Source: Flavisolibacter amylovorans
Lineage (GTDB): Bacteria; Bacteroidota; Bacteroidia; Chitinophagales; Chitinophagaceae
Direction: 5' to 3'
Assembly (NCBI RefSeq): GCF_039541815.1
Contig: NZ_BAABGY010000001.1
Location: forward strand, 500,686 to 564,685
DNA length: 64,000 bases
Shown: positions 18,601 through 26,831 of the stretch, in pieces
Layout of the letters: each line of letters begins with the position of its first letter
How positions within the stretch are numbered: position 1 is the first letter of the stretch
Notes under the pieces: generated by a model
What the model was told of the DNA's origin: nothing
Seen by the model: only the letters and a program-made list of their open reading frames with translations
The model's database searches: none
Program-made: the position numbers and the translations under genes

Positions 18601-19836
18601 GACATCAACGCCCTCGGCCGCGCCGGACTGCTGACGCGCGACGCGCTCTTCAACGAGCTCATCCAGCAGCGCTACAGCGAGAAGTTGTCCATCACCGCCC
18701 AGTTCCAGCCGGTGCGCGACCTCATCATCGACGTCAACCTCGATAAGACCTTCGAAAAGCAATACTCGGAGCTGTATAAGGATACGAGCGAGTTCCAGAC
18801 CGACGGGCTGCGCCGCTTTAACCCGTACGCGGTGGGCTCCTTCAGCATCTCCTACATCTCGTACCAGACGCTGTTCACCAAGTTCGATCCCAACCAGGTG
18901 TCGGAGACCTTCCGCACCTTCGAGGCCTACCGCTCGCAGCTCTCGCAGCGTCTCGGCCGCGAAAATCCCTATGCCAGCGGCAACCCCAACCAGGGCGGCT
19001 ACGTGGAGGGCTACGGCCGCTATGCGCAGGACGTGGTGATCCCGGCCTTCCTTGCCGCCTACACCGGCAAGAACCCCGATAAGGTGGCCCTAATCAAGCA
19101 CAACAACCCGAACCTGAAATCGAACCCCTTCCGCGGCCTGCTGCCGAAGCCGAACTGGAACATCGCCTACAACGGCCTCACGCGCCTGAAGCCCTTCGAG
19201 AAGATCTTCACCAACTTCACGATCCGCCACGGCTACCAGAGCACGCTGAGCATGAACTCCTTCAACACCTCGCTGCTCTTCTCCGACCCGCTGCGCATCG
19301 GCTACCCGCAGTTCCGCGACCCGATCTCGGGCAACCTGATCCCGTACTTCCTGGTGCCGAACGTCACCATCGACGAGCGCTTCACCCCGCTGCTCGAGGC
19401 CGATATGACCTTCACCAACCAGCTGTCGGCGCGCGTCGAATACAAGAAGAGCCGTACGCTGAGCCTCTCGCTGGCCGATTACCAGCTGGCCGAGAACCGC
19501 TCTACGGAATACACCATCGGGCTCAACTACCGCCGCCGCGGCATCCCGTTCCTGAAGTTCAAAGGCAAAAAGCTCGAGGGCGATGCTACCTTCCGGTTCG
19601 ACTTCTCGCTGCGCGACGATGCCACGGCCAACTCGAAGCTCGATCAGAACACTGCCTACCCGGCTGCCGGCCAGAAGGTGGTGCGCATCTCGCCCACGAT
19701 CGACTACGTGCTGAACAACCGGATCAACATCAAGCTGTATTTCGAGAACAACCAGGTGATCCCGAAACTGGCCACCACCGCGCCGATGAGCACCACTCGC
19801 GGAGGCATCCAGGTCCGGATCTCGCTCGCTCCATAA
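12634..19836 (+). CDS. sprA: SprA, outer membrane translocon of the type IX secretion system
   Basis: SprA (Sov) is the very large barrel that moves T9SS cargo across the outer membrane; it is also needed for gliding. At 2400 residues the length is that of the family. A signal peptide (RCLPAALILFILSGMANA) follows either of two TTG starts, 12634 or 12664; no ATG is suitable. Hallmarks include INPSGYVDIAAGYQGQKINN, the motif YIDDFEGTRSSIDLRFPLS near residue 845, and many Tyr/Asn-rich barrel strands. The last strand, GGIQVRISLAP, ends at the stop. The cargo proteins at 21.9-26 kb are its likely clients. A terminator follows. Confidence 0.96.
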   Translation: MIHANCREKRLYRPFTLIKRCLPAALILFILSGMANARPEWGGNRLPGPAVDTTPRPDSLPYPIYDRRTDGYSSRSRNPFDLKDTGYIKRRVEYDPVTKQYYVVEKIGNRYYRTPTTLSSKEFLDLQARQDENEYFRRRANTLFALNNRRARPNFGFDRNWMNRITGNGKVSINPSGYVDIAAGYQGQKINNPTLPERARRNGGFDFNMNAQLQVDAQIGDKIKLPINYNTLANFDFENQLKLDYQGKPDEILKLLQAGNVNFASKGTLIPGAQSLFGIKAQLQFGKLYVSTVLANQRSQRQSANLQGTAATAPFSIRADEYEENRHFLLGQYFRLNYNDALSTLPIVRSKVQVNRVEVWVTNRTGATTNTRDIVALADLGETTPFGSIDSRPSNDVTLNNLYLRLASDDAARSSTTATSTLTGTYNLAPVQDFEKTFARKLQPSDFTFQTQLGYISLNQPLMPDEVLGVAYEYTYNGKRYQVGEFSQDVPPDSTGTSQKVLFLKLLKATSQRPNLPIWRLMMKNVYTVGYGSLQREDFKLDVVFEEPSLGEKRVLPLADTVHQVPGTPVNPVRPEYVAVPLIQLTNLDRLNNNNDPQPNGVFDYVENVTVVSAQSRIIFPRLEPFGRDLEYVFANERARQKYLYYPLYDTIKAIAQNFSNLNRYKLVGKSKQANNVDYQLGFNIPRGSVTATAGGRVLQEGVDYEINYDLGTLHVTNPAIIQGGIPVQIQFENNATFGLQQRNYMALRLDYLASKHLTVGATMVRLGERPFFTKQLYGEDPIRNTMYGVDFDYRRDMPRLSRLLDKLPFYSTKAMSGITAYGEFAYLDPGHSPQIGKGNEGQIYIDDFEGTRSSIDLRFPLSSWTLASTPQNSPDAGGNVLFPEATTSSLAYNFRRAKLAWYNIEPVLQERRNSNNPLQNNLPELSKPETRQVFQNEIFPKRTLDIGQGILTTFDLAYYPHEKGPYNYATVGIDQNNRITQAARAWGGIMRSIDQTDFETGNIEFIEFWMQDPFISGRNPNGGELYFNLGNISEDVLKDGQRQYENGLPTPSQPAVPTSETIWGRVPRNPQQVTNAFSNDPADRPFQDVGFDGLQDTAEQRKFAPYVQQAQTIVTEPAARQQLLADPSNDNFRHYRDAAFTANNGILERYKNINNPQGNSPVAGSADEFTTAFTLYPDQEELNRDNTLNETESYFQYRIELKPSTMVQGQNYITDVRTVNVRLANNSQRQEKWYLFRIPIREYQANVNNLPDFKSIRFIRMFMTGFQDTMVTRFGKLELVRNQWRKFSYEIDSSGQFFQLPASDPTQTSVLAVNLEENDQRQPVPYVTPPGIERQQQISNNNTQLLQNEQALSVRFNGLKKGQARGVFKNMNMDLRQYGKLQLFLHAESALSSTDFKPGDVQAVVRIGSDFVSNYYEIRIPLDPTQWNTRDSNRIWPVANRLELELNDLALLKSARNRSGTSSSAYYRQQRADGKIYAIIGNPNLGEVRGFLLGVRNENKEVASGEVWFNELRLSRLDESGAWAALGRVDLRLADLGTLSLAGSIKTRGFGTLEQRVNERSREDFYQYDIAANLDLGKLLPKKAGLQIPVYLGLSKTNSTPEYDPYDLDIKLNDKLRDTPKEKQDSVRNDAVEQRTIKTITFTNVKKNKTNGKPVQPWDISNIDLNYSYTHDAHTSPILEEDITTRTRAAVGYTYAPQPKYIEPLKKLIKSRSPWLAFIRDFNFNYKPTVGLRADVFRQFGAVRSRNVGGEGYKLPETFDKRFTFDRFYTLRWDLTRSLLLDFNAVNNAIVDEPYGRLDKPGRDTVKRNFWRGGRTTHYSQTGTLTYTLPTSKFPILDWTTVRASYTAKYEWIGASLLAKSLGNKLLNGQTRNVTGELNFDQLYSKWKLLRALDQNAAPAPPQAPRNPRDTSAKGKPRRDPNAPVQLGTLPRIFLGLATSLKRVGIQYTVDMGTLLPGYLDSTRVLGMNLRSNAPGWRYILGYQPDTADINALGRAGLLTRDALFNELIQQRYSEKLSITAQFQPVRDLIIDVNLDKTFEKQYSELYKDTSEFQTDGLRRFNPYAVGSFSISYISYQTLFTKFDPNQVSETFRTFEAYRSQLSQRLGRENPYASGNPNQGGYVEGYGRYAQDVVIPAFLAAYTGKNPDKVALIKHNNPNLKSNPFRGLLPKPNWNIAYNGLTRLKPFEKIFTNFTIRHGYQSTLSMNSFNTSLLFSDPLRIGYPQFRDPISGNLIPYFLVPNVTIDERFTPLLEADMTFTNQLSARVEYKKSRTLSLSLADYQLAENRSTEYTIGLNYRRRGIPFLKFKGKKLEGDATFRFDFSLRDDATANSKLDQNTAYPAAGQKVVRISPTIDYVLNNRINIKLYFENNQVIPKLATTAPMSTTRGGIQVRISLAP

Positions 19837-19860
19837 GGCTGATTCCTAACATTTATCTTA

Positions 19861-19890
19861 AGCTGCGGCCTGATGGCCGCAGCTTTTTTT
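19861..19890 (+). terminator. terminator after sprA
   Basis: AGCTGCGGCC-TGAT-GGCCGCAGCT followed by seven Ts. Confidence 0.92.
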
Positions 19891-19892
19891 GC

Positions 19893-19919
19893 ACGCGGAA
19901 AACGCTGAATACGCGGAAA
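19893..19919. repeat. ACGCGGAAA 9-base period repeat
   Basis: ACGCGGAAA-ACGCTGAAT-ACGCGGAAA is a three-unit degenerate array. The remainder of 19920-20090 has no gene. Confidence 0.5.
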
Positions 19920-20090
19920 TTTTTTGCTTCGGCGAGTGCCAGGAAAGCGCTACGGGTAGTTGACGGTAGTCTCCGCTAAAGGCAGGATCAATCCTTACGC
20001 GCCAGAGCCAATAGAAAACGCGGAAGGCCGCAGGCGGCCTGGACCCGGTTGGTGATTGCGCGCGGGGCGGTACCATCGTGTACCACAACA

Positions 20091-20124
20091 AAAGGCCCTG
20101 ATCGCTACGCGATCAGGGCCTTTT
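20091..20124. terminator. long hairpin terminator
   Basis: AAAGGCCCTGATCGC and GCGATCAGGGCCTTTT pair almost perfectly. The stem resembles the one at 30309-30341 (same GATCGC/GCGATC inner stem). Confidence 0.8.
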
Positions 20125-20170
20125 GTATTTAGTGCTTTCGGAGTGATGGCTACCCTACGAACAGCTCCAG

Positions 20171-20201
20171 CCTAAGTTTCCCATTCGGGGGACAGGGGGC
20201 C
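20171..20201 (+). repeat. CCTAAGTTCCC...GGGGGACAGGGGGCC repeat, copy 1
   Basis: One of five copies of a 30-bp semi-palindromic repeat. It lies directly after the stop of the minus-strand gene at 20203. Confidence 0.8.
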
Positions 20202-20202
20202 T

Positions 20203-20841
20203 TTAGTTATTCTCCAGGTAGTGATCGTAGTTGTTCTTTTTCTTTTTGGTCGTATCGTTCTTGGGCTGCTCGGCTGCGGGCTTCTGGGCGGGCGTCGTTT
20301 CCTTTACGGCGGCCGTAGAAATACCTGGCAGGGTCACATTGTATTTCTTCGCCTGCTCCTCGAGCTCCGTAGGGCTGTGCGTGCGGCGGAAGAGCATTAC
20401 GTAGCCGGCGAGATCCGCCTTCTTCACCTTGTTTACCTGCAGCACCTTCATCATGTGGTAATTGTCGGTATGCGTCATATACGGATAGGCAATGATGTTG
20501 CCGTCCATGTCGCCCCACATATGCTTTTTGTAAAAGACCTGCTTTTCCGACCAGTCGAACATCCGCACCTCGTAGATCTTGGAGCTCATCTCGCCGATGA
20601 ACACGAACTGGTAGGGCGTACCGGCCTTCAGCGGAATAACCACCGGGAACTCGAACTGGCTCTCCATGTTCACGGAGTTCTCTTTCATCAGCACATAGCC
20701 CTGCTTGAGGTAGAGCAGCTTGAGGCTGTCGGCCTGCCGCTGGATGCTGGCGTCCTTATGCTCCTTGTAGCGGATCACGTCCTGGCCAATGGCCTGGCTG
20801 CCGCAGCAGGCAAGGAGGAGGGAAAGGGTGAGGTATTTCAT
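20203..20841 (-). CDS. secreted protein of unknown function
   Basis: A signal peptide (MKYLTLSLLLACCGSQAIGQ) precedes a domain of about 140 residues: DSLKLLYLKQGYVLMKENS, FPVVIPLKAGTPYQFVFIG and KIYEVRMFDWSEKQVFYKK. The beta-strand pattern recalls small Bacteroidota periplasmic domains with no known role. The C-terminal 45 residues are a Lys/Ala/Pro/Thr-rich tail (TTPAQKPAAEQPKNDTTKKK), likely disordered. No family name is offered. It stands alone, bounded by a repeat and the SDR gene. Confidence 0.7.
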   Translation of the reverse strand: MKYLTLSLLLACCGSQAIGQDVIRYKEHKDASIQRQADSLKLLYLKQGYVLMKENSVNMESQFEFPVVIPLKAGTPYQFVFIGEMSSKIYEVRMFDWSEKQVFYKKHMWGDMDGNIIAYPYMTHTDNYHMMKVLQVNKVKKADLAGYVMLFRRTHSPTELEEQAKKYNVTLPGISTAAVKETTPAQKPAAEQPKNDTTKKKKNNYDHYLENN

Positions 20842-21001
20842 TGCGACGGGTCAGGTTAAGACAGGCTTTTCCGGCCTGCCCAATAAAATTACTGGTTTCG
20901 TCTACTCCTTGCCCTGCTTTTCGGTGAAATCGCCAGCTCTGCGGCACTTTTTAACAGGGAATTCGGGGCCGGCCACGGAAAATGCCCGGTGAACGAGTCG
21001 C

Positions 21002-21757
21002 TCAGGAGTCTTTATGAAAATAGATCGCGTCGGCCTGCTGGGTGCAGGTGAGCACGAGGTCGTTGATGCACACGTGCGGCGGAAGGGTGCTGGTATAGTG
21101 GATCACCTCGGCTACATCACGGGCCGAAAGGGGCGTGAACCCGGCGTAGACCTTGCGCGCGGTGTCGGCATCGCCCTTGAAGCGCACCAGCGAGAACTCG
21201 GTATCCGCCGCACCGGGATGTATGGCCGTAACCTTGATCCCGCGGGGGAGCAAGTCGATCCGGAGGGAGCGGCTCAGCGCGTCCACGGCGAACTTGGAAG
21301 CGCAATACACGTTGCCCCGCTCATACACTTCCTTGCCCGCCACGGAGCCGAGGTTGATGATGTGGGCGCCGCGGTCCATGTAGGGGAGGGCCGCCTTGGT
21401 GACATACAGCAGCCCCTTCACGTTGGTGTCGAGCATCGTGTCCCAGTCGTCGAGCGATGCTTCGGCAAAGAGGTCGCGGCCCAGCGCGAGGCCGGCGTTG
21501 TTGATCAGGATGTCGATGTTCCGCCAGCCTTCGGGCAGGCCTTCGAGGGCGGCGGTGGCGGCGGCGCGGTCGCGCACGTCGAAGGGCAGGAGCAGGCTTT
21601 CGGTGCCGAAGCGGGTTTTCAGGTCGGCGGCAATGGCCTCAAGGCGCTCCGTGCGGCGGCCGTTGAGGAGCAGGCGGTGGCCGGTCTCGGCAAAGCGCTC
21701 CGCGCAGGCGGCGCCAAAGCCCGCGGTGGCGCCGGTAATCAATACGGTCTTAGACAT
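21002..21757 (-). CDS. short-chain dehydrogenase/reductase (YdfG-like)
   Basis: The 251 residues form a classical SDR. The cofactor loop is TGATAGFG (residues 9-16), followed by NNAG (86-89) and the catalytic set Asn112, Ser138, Tyr151 and Lys155 (YCASK). The opening MSKTVLITGATAGFGAACAE and the PFDVRD strand resemble NADP-dependent 3-hydroxy acid dehydrogenases of the YdfG type. The frame is open to 22012, but the ATG at 21757 is preceded by an exact TAGCTTTG box only 3 bases away, which fixes the start. Confidence 0.92.
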   Translation of the reverse strand: MSKTVLITGATAGFGAACAERFAETGHRLLLNGRRTERLEAIAADLKTRFGTESLLLPFDVRDRAAATAALEGLPEGWRNIDILINNAGLALGRDLFAEASLDDWDTMLDTNVKGLLYVTKAALPYMDRGAHIINLGSVAGKEVYERGNVYCASKFAVDALSRSLRIDLLPRGIKVTAIHPGAADTEFSLVRFKGDADTARKVYAGFTPLSARDVAEVIHYTSTLPPHVCINDLVLTCTQQADAIYFHKDS

Positions 21758-21760
21758 GCG

Positions 21761-21768
21761 CAAAGCTA
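21761..21768 (-). promoter_or_regulatory. -7 promoter box of the SDR gene
   Basis: TAGCTTTG on the minus strand, 3 bases before the ATG. Confidence 0.6.
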
Positions 21769-21792
21769 ATGTGCTGAAGGGACAATGGGGGA

Positions 21793-21821
21793 AAGGTTCA
21801 GGAGGGTTCAGGAGGGTTTCA
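21793..21821. repeat. GGTTCAGGAG 10-base period repeat
   Basis: Two and a half units of GGTTCAGGAG upstream of the SDR promoter. Confidence 0.55.
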
Positions 21822-21836
21822 AATGGTCGGGGCATG

Positions 21837-21868
21837 AAAAAGCCCGCATCGGGGGATGCGGGCTTTTT
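21837..21868 (-). terminator. terminator after the type A cargo gene
   Basis: AAAAAGCCCGCATC-GGGG-GATGCGGGCTTTTT is a perfect stem with T runs on both strands. Confidence 0.9.
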
Positions 21869-21881
21869 GAAAGGTAATCGC

Positions 21882-23093
21882 TTAGAATTTGACAACGATC
21901 CGCGACATGCTGGCGCCGCTGCGCGGTTCTGACACCTGCACATAGTAGGTGCCCGGGCGAAGCGACCCCAGGTCGGCGGTTGCCGTAGTGCCGGTGAAGC
22001 TGAAGGGCGCAAGGGCCGGGGTACCGCTGGCGTTGAGTACCGTCACCACCAGTTGGGTTGCCGTGCCGCCATAGACGATCCGCACGGTGCCGCGCGTCGG
22101 GTTGGGACCTACGGTCACCTGTGCGTCGAGCGCGGCGCGCTGTCCGTCGCCGTTGGCTACACCCCCGCCGCCGCAGGTAACCACGAAGATCGGGTAGACC
22201 AACGGCGCACCAACGCAACGCGCCGGGCTTGTCGGGACCACCGTTACTTGGGCCAGGTTCGGCGACACCAGACTGGGATTGAACGTGACAAAGGCCGGCA
22301 CCGTATTTACCCCGCTGGCGCCCAGTCCTACCGTAGTATTACTGTTGGTCCAACGATAGGTGGTCCCGGGCACCGTGCCCGAAAAGGTCAGCGCCGGTAC
22401 CAGCACGTTGGGACAGCGGACAATAGGGCCAACCGGGCTGATCGTGGGCACCGGGTTCACGGTGATGCGGAAGCCGGCGGCCTTGCTCTCGCAGCCCTGG
22501 CTCGAAACGGCCCGGACCCGCACGTGGGCCAGCTGCTCGGAGCTGCCGCTGTTTATGACCGTAAAGGAGGGAATCGATGTGCCTGAGCCGGAGGCTGCAA
22601 GCCCGATCGACGGATTGTCGTTCAGCCAGGTATAGTTGGTGGTATTGCCGATAAATGGCGTGTTCGCCGTCATCGTGTTGGCGCAATAGGTCTGGTTGGC
22701 GATCGGCTCGATGGCGGGCATCTCGTTGATCGTGATGTTGCTGCCGTTGTCGGGGCCGGTGAGCGCCGGGTTGGTGGAAAGCAGGCGCACCCGGAAGCCG
22801 TTCCCGGACATATCGGCCGGGACGATGACGCTCACTGTGCCCGTTTTGCGGGCTGAAAACGTGCGCAGGATGGTCGATTCGACAAAGGAGCCGTTCTCGT
22901 CGCTGAGCTCGACCTGGAATTGGTTGCCGGGAGCGAAATTCGACGATACACTGTAGCCGACCTTCAGCACAGCGCCGGCGCATACGGTATTGTTGACGCT
23001 GGTGACGGTGGCCGAGGGGCCCTGGGCCATAACCGGATTCAGGAGGGTGCCGCAAAGGAGGAGCAGGAGCAAGCAGGTTGCTGTTCGTTTCAT
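21882..23093 (-). CDS. secreted protein with T9SS type A sorting domain
   Basis: A signal peptide (TCLLLLLLCGTLLNPVMAQ) is followed by about 290 residues of Ig/PKD-like beta domains rich in Thr, Asn, Ser and Pro with paired cysteines (NQTYCANTM, IVRCPNVLVP). The last 80 residues (VGPNPTRGTVRIVYGG, then LRPGTYYVQVSEP and SRIVVKF) form a type A C-terminal sorting domain, which directs export through SprA and cleavage at the surface. A role as surface adhesin is inferred from the layout. It is bounded by terminators, so it is probably monocistronic. Confidence 0.88.
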   Translation of the reverse strand: MKRTATCLLLLLLCGTLLNPVMAQGPSATVTSVNNTVCAGAVLKVGYSVSSNFAPGNQFQVELSDENGSFVESTILRTFSARKTGTVSVIVPADMSGNGFRVRLLSTNPALTGPDNGSNITINEMPAIEPIANQTYCANTMTANTPFIGNTTNYTWLNDNPSIGLAASGSGTSIPSFTVINSGSSEQLAHVRVRAVSSQGCESKAAGFRITVNPVPTISPVGPIVRCPNVLVPALTFSGTVPGTTYRWTNSNTTVGLGASGVNTVPAFVTFNPSLVSPNLAQVTVVPTSPARCVGAPLVYPIFVVTCGGGGVANGDGQRAALDAQVTVGPNPTRGTVRIVYGGTATQLVVTVLNASGTPALAPFSFTGTTATADLGSLRPGTYYVQVSEPRSGASMSRIVVKF

Positions 23094-23263
23094 AAAAAGC
23101 AGTTTTTGGGTTTATAAAAAGGTAGGAGACCCGCTGGCCACGGGTGGGTAGGGAGGGAACGGTTACCTAAAGCTAGGTAAAAAGCCTGAGCTTCCCTGCT
23201 GCGCGGGATTTTTCCCCGGTCAGGGCCGCCTGCGGCCGTCAGCGTTCTACCGGGCTGCCCCGC

Positions 23264-23300
23264 AAAAGAAAAGCCCCGCACGTGGCGGAGCTTTTCTTTT
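23264..23300 (-). terminator. terminator after the type B cargo gene
   Basis: AAAAGAAAAGC and GCTTTTCTTTT arms flank a GC stem (CCCGC/GCGG region). The region 23094-23379 otherwise shows no gene. Confidence 0.75.
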
Positions 23301-23379
23301 ATAAGGTAAATGCATGGCGCTGACTGACCGAAACAAATATCTTTCTCTTTATTCCGCGCCTTTCGCGTGCCGATCCTCC

Positions 23380-26019
23380 TTACCGGATCAGCGTTACCGT
23401 ACCTTTCGCGAAGTATTCCTTGCCTTTGAAGTCGACGGCTTTCACCACCCACACGAACACGTTGGAGCCCTGGTCCTTGCCCTTGATGGTGCCGTCCCAG
23501 CCGTGTCCGTTCTTCTGCGTTTCGAATACGAGCTGTCCCCAGCGGTTGAACACCCGGAACCACTCGATCTTGCGCATGCCCACGGCAATGGGGCGCACCA
23601 CGTCGTTCCTGCCGTCGCCGTTGGGCGTAAAGGCCGTAGGCACAAAGATCCAGGGCTCGGTGCGGAACACGCGCACCCGCAGGCGCGCCGAGTCCACGCA
23701 GTCGCGCGGGTCAAACACGCGCACGATATAGTTGATGTATTCCGGGTCTTCGCTGTAGAAGCCCACCGGGTTGGCAATATTCGGGTTGTCGAGGCCGAGG
23801 GCCGGGAGCCATTGGTAGCGCACGCCGCCGGTGGCGAGCAGCTGCACGGGCTGTCCTGCCACCACCATCGTGTCGTTGCCGGCCCAGGGGTAGATGCGGG
23901 GCATCACGCCTACGGTAATGGTATCGCGCCGCGGCTTCGGGCAACCGCTGGACGTATTCCATACCGTGAACACGTATTGCGTGGTGTCGGGCGGCCGCAC
24001 CGTGGGCGTTGCCGACTGCGGGTTGGTCATCCAGGTGGTGGGGCTCCATTCAAAGCGGTTGCCGTCGTGCACCCCATTGAGCTGCAGCGATGCCCGGAAG
24101 CAGATCGTCGTATCGTCCTGGATCCGCACCTGCGGGTAGGGCACGGTACGCACCCGCATCGTTTGGGTGGCACTGCAATGACCAATGTAGGCGGTCAGGC
24201 GGTACGTGTTGAGCCCGGGCCCGGGTAGCACCACTGGTGTCAGTAGCCCCGGGTCGTCCATCGCTTCGCCGGGCGTCCATTCAAAGCGCAGGCCGTCGGT
24301 CTGTGCGCCGAGGCGTACCGAGTCGGTAAGGCAGATCGTCGTATCTGGGTTGATGTTCAGGGTCACGAATTCGACCACGTTCACATCTACGGAATCGTGG
24401 TTGAGGCAGCCGTTCTGATCCAGCTGGACGTAGTAACGCCGCGTGGTGGCCGGCCATACCCGTGGGCTCGGCGTATTCGCGCCGGATATGTTCACGGCGG
24501 GCGTCCAGGTAAAGATCCCGTCGCCGGCAGCACCGAGCTGCAGGGTGTCGCCCTTGCAGATCAGGGTGTCGCTGAAGGCCATCGTGAGGGGAGGCTTGTC
24601 CATGATGGTGACCGTCTTCGTGATCGTTTCGGAGCACCCTTTGTTGGTGCCCACCGTAAAGGTCACCGTGTAGGTCGCCGGCGCTCCGTAAGTATACTGG
24701 GGCAGCTTTAGCAGCGACGTGTCGGCCAGGGTCGTGGGGTCGCCGAAGTTCCAGAACCATTTGTCCACGAAGCCGTGGTTGGTCTTGGTAGTATCCCGGA
24801 ACTGGGTGGGCTTGTTGGCGCAGATGCCCGAGAACTCGAAGCCGGGGAAGAAGCCCGGGTACACGCGCACGATGGAGGTGGTGCTGTCGGCGCATTTCTC
24901 GCCGCGGTTCACCAGGAGCTTCACCACGTACAGGCCGGTGTCGGGATATACGAAGGTGGGCGTGTTGATGTTGGCCGTATCGTTTGTCTGCGACGCCACG
25001 CCGAAATCCCAGAACGAGGAGACGACGCCGGTAGGGGTTGCGTTGTTGAAGATGACATTGAAGTCCTGGCAATTCACATACTGGGGCAAAAGCGTGGCCT
25101 GCACCGCGGAGCAGTCGGCCACCTTGATGTGGAGCTCCTTGCGGGTCTGGGCGATGAGCACGCCGTTGCGGTATTCGTTCACGCACACCGTTACCACGTA
25201 CTCGCCCACTTCGGGTGCGATGCCGCTGAACTTGCCGGTGCGCGGGTCGATGCTGACCTGGGGCCCGAGGGGCTGGCCGCCCGAGAAGCCGGAGCTGTAG
25301 CCGATGACGGGGTAGGGCGGGGGCGCGGCCGGGTTGGGCGCGGGACAGGTGGTGCAGGTGCCGCCGGGCGACTGGCCGCCGCCATGCAGGGCATCGCAGA
25401 AGCTGTAGCTCAGGCTGTCGCCATCGGGGTCGGTGCCGTGGAAGTCGTATTCGAAGTAGGAATTGCGGCAGATAATGCCGGTGTCGTTGACGAGGAAAAC
25501 AGCGGAGCTGTTGGTTGGCGCGGCCAGCAGCACGTTGCGCCCGGGGATCGTGATCGCATAGGTATTGCCCGAGCTGTTCGACGGCATGATCACGTTAGCG
25601 ATGCCGGAGATGCGGCAGCAGCGCTGGTAGGCTACCACCCAGCCATTGTTGTTGGGCGACAGCTCGACCATCGGCAGCTGGTACACCAGCACCTTATAGA
25701 AGATGCCGACCGGTGCGTTGATGATGCACTCGTCGGCGGTATTCTTGCGCAGGGTATCGAGGCGGATCCTGCTTGCATCGAGGGTGGTAAGCTCGGTGCC
25801 GTTGTCGGCATTGAAGATGGTGAACGGGATCGACGTCGTGATCTGGTTGGAGGCGAATTCGTCCATGTACACCGTGAGCGTGATCTCGTAGGCATTCTTG
25901 GAAGGGTCATTATCGCCGGGGCCCAGGTACCGGTAGGTGAAAAAGCCGCCTTTGAGGTGGTCGGCCGAGGCCGTGCCATAGGCAAACACAAGCAGTAGCA
26001 GTACAAGGAGTCTTTTCAT
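23380..26019 (-). CDS. PKD-repeat adhesin with T9SS type B (gliding C-terminal) sorting domain
   Basis: The ATG at 26019 overlaps the stop of the hydrolase gene as ATGA and gives a signal peptide (MKRLLVLLLLVFAYGTASA). The 879 residues include an N-terminal region like the gliding-associated adhesins (DHLKGGFFTYRY), two PKD-like domains (SSFWDFGVAS, DKWFWNFGDP) and later Ig-like repeats starting with DTTIC. The last 90 residues, from FVPTAFTPNGDGRNDV to NRWGQLVFETQ and KGTVTLIR, are the type B (CHU_C) sorting domain that leads to T9SS secretion with a partner PorP/SprF. No such partner gene adjoins it here. Confidence 0.92.
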   Translation of the reverse strand: MKRLLVLLLLVFAYGTASADHLKGGFFTYRYLGPGDNDPSKNAYEITLTVYMDEFASNQITTSIPFTIFNADNGTELTTLDASRIRLDTLRKNTADECIINAPVGIFYKVLVYQLPMVELSPNNNGWVVAYQRCCRISGIANVIMPSNSSGNTYAITIPGRNVLLAAPTNSSAVFLVNDTGIICRNSYFEYDFHGTDPDGDSLSYSFCDALHGGGQSPGGTCTTCPAPNPAAPPPYPVIGYSSGFSGGQPLGPQVSIDPRTGKFSGIAPEVGEYVVTVCVNEYRNGVLIAQTRKELHIKVADCSAVQATLLPQYVNCQDFNVIFNNATPTGVVSSFWDFGVASQTNDTANINTPTFVYPDTGLYVVKLLVNRGEKCADSTTSIVRVYPGFFPGFEFSGICANKPTQFRDTTKTNHGFVDKWFWNFGDPTTLADTSLLKLPQYTYGAPATYTVTFTVGTNKGCSETITKTVTIMDKPPLTMAFSDTLICKGDTLQLGAAGDGIFTWTPAVNISGANTPSPRVWPATTRRYYVQLDQNGCLNHDSVDVNVVEFVTLNINPDTTICLTDSVRLGAQTDGLRFEWTPGEAMDDPGLLTPVVLPGPGLNTYRLTAYIGHCSATQTMRVRTVPYPQVRIQDDTTICFRASLQLNGVHDGNRFEWSPTTWMTNPQSATPTVRPPDTTQYVFTVWNTSSGCPKPRRDTITVGVMPRIYPWAGNDTMVVAGQPVQLLATGGVRYQWLPALGLDNPNIANPVGFYSEDPEYINYIVRVFDPRDCVDSARLRVRVFRTEPWIFVPTAFTPNGDGRNDVVRPIAVGMRKIEWFRVFNRWGQLVFETQKNGHGWDGTIKGKDQGSNVFVWVVKAVDFKGKEYFAKGTVTLIR

Positions 26020-26831
26020 TGGGCGGCGGTCCATTGGTTTACAAATCGCAGGTAGGTGAGGAGCTGATCGTTTGCCGCTTCAGGACATTCCACCATGCCC
26101 ATATGCCCGGCCTCGTTCATCAGGAACACCATGCCACGATCCGGCAGCACGCATTGGGCGAGGCCGTCCTTTAAAGGTACGGCATTATCGTGCCTGCCGA
26201 GCAGGAATAGAACGGGAATTTTTGCATCCTTTAACATAGCGGATCGGTCGGGGCGTTCGATCATAGACCGGTAATAGGCGGTCAATGTTGCATCGGCTAC
26301 CGGCAAAGTTCCGGAAAGGTGGGCAGCCACAAGTTCGGGCCGGCGCGTGCGGCTCTCTTCGCTGTAGAGGTTCGGGGTGCTTGCCCGCAGGAAGGCGGTG
26401 CCCCCGTTCTTTTCGATAAAGGCGATCCCTTTACGGCGCGTTTCCCGTTTTTCTTCGGTGTCGGCATAGGCCGTGGAGTGAAAGAGACCAAGCCCCTGCA
26501 GCCGCCCCGGGTAGCGCTCGCCAAAGGCAAGGGCCACGTAGCCGCCCATGCTATGGCCCACCAGGATGCAGCGGCTGATTCCTTCCGCGTCGAGCATGGC
26601 GGCCACGGCATCGGCCATGCCTTCCATGCTGAGGTCCCCCGTCGGCGCCGACCGGCCGGAGCCGGGCAGGTCGGGGAGCAGGAGCCGGCAGTGCGCGGCC
26701 AGCTCCTGCTGCCGGGCCCAGATGCCGCTGTCTTCGCCGAAGCCATGAAGCAGCACAAGTACGGGGCCGTCGCTACCGGAGATCCCGTAGGAGAGCAGGG
26801 CGCCCTTATGTTCGGTCAGCTTCCGGAGCAT
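26016..26831 (-). CDS. alpha/beta hydrolase
   Basis: The 271 residues carry the oxyanion-hole segment LLHGFGEDSG (about 28-36), the nucleophile elbow VGHSMGG (Ser94), an acid in GRHDNAVP and the catalytic His in NEAGHMG. It belongs to the broad esterase/MhpC-like group; the substrate is unknown. There is no signal peptide, so it is cytoplasmic. It overlaps DUF4105 upstream by 26 bases and the adhesin downstream by 4, making a three-gene transcription unit. Confidence 0.9.
   Translation of the reverse strand: MLRKLTEHKGALLSYGISGSDGPVLVLLHGFGEDSGIWARQQELAAHCRLLLPDLPGSGRSAPTGDLSMEGMADAVAAMLDAEGISRCILVGHSMGGYVALAFGERYPGRLQGLGLFHSTAYADTEEKRETRRKGIAFIEKNGGTAFLRASTPNLYSEESRTRRPELVAAHLSGTLPVADATLTAYYRSMIERPDRSAMLKDAKIPVLFLLGRHDNAVPLKDGLAQCVLPDRGMVFLMNEAGHMGMVECPEAANDQLLTYLRFVNQWTAAQ

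Noticed and set aside
19858..20091. Minus-strand frame of 77 codons after sprA
   Set aside because: Includes the terminator and an ACGCGGAAA repeat; nothing supports translation.
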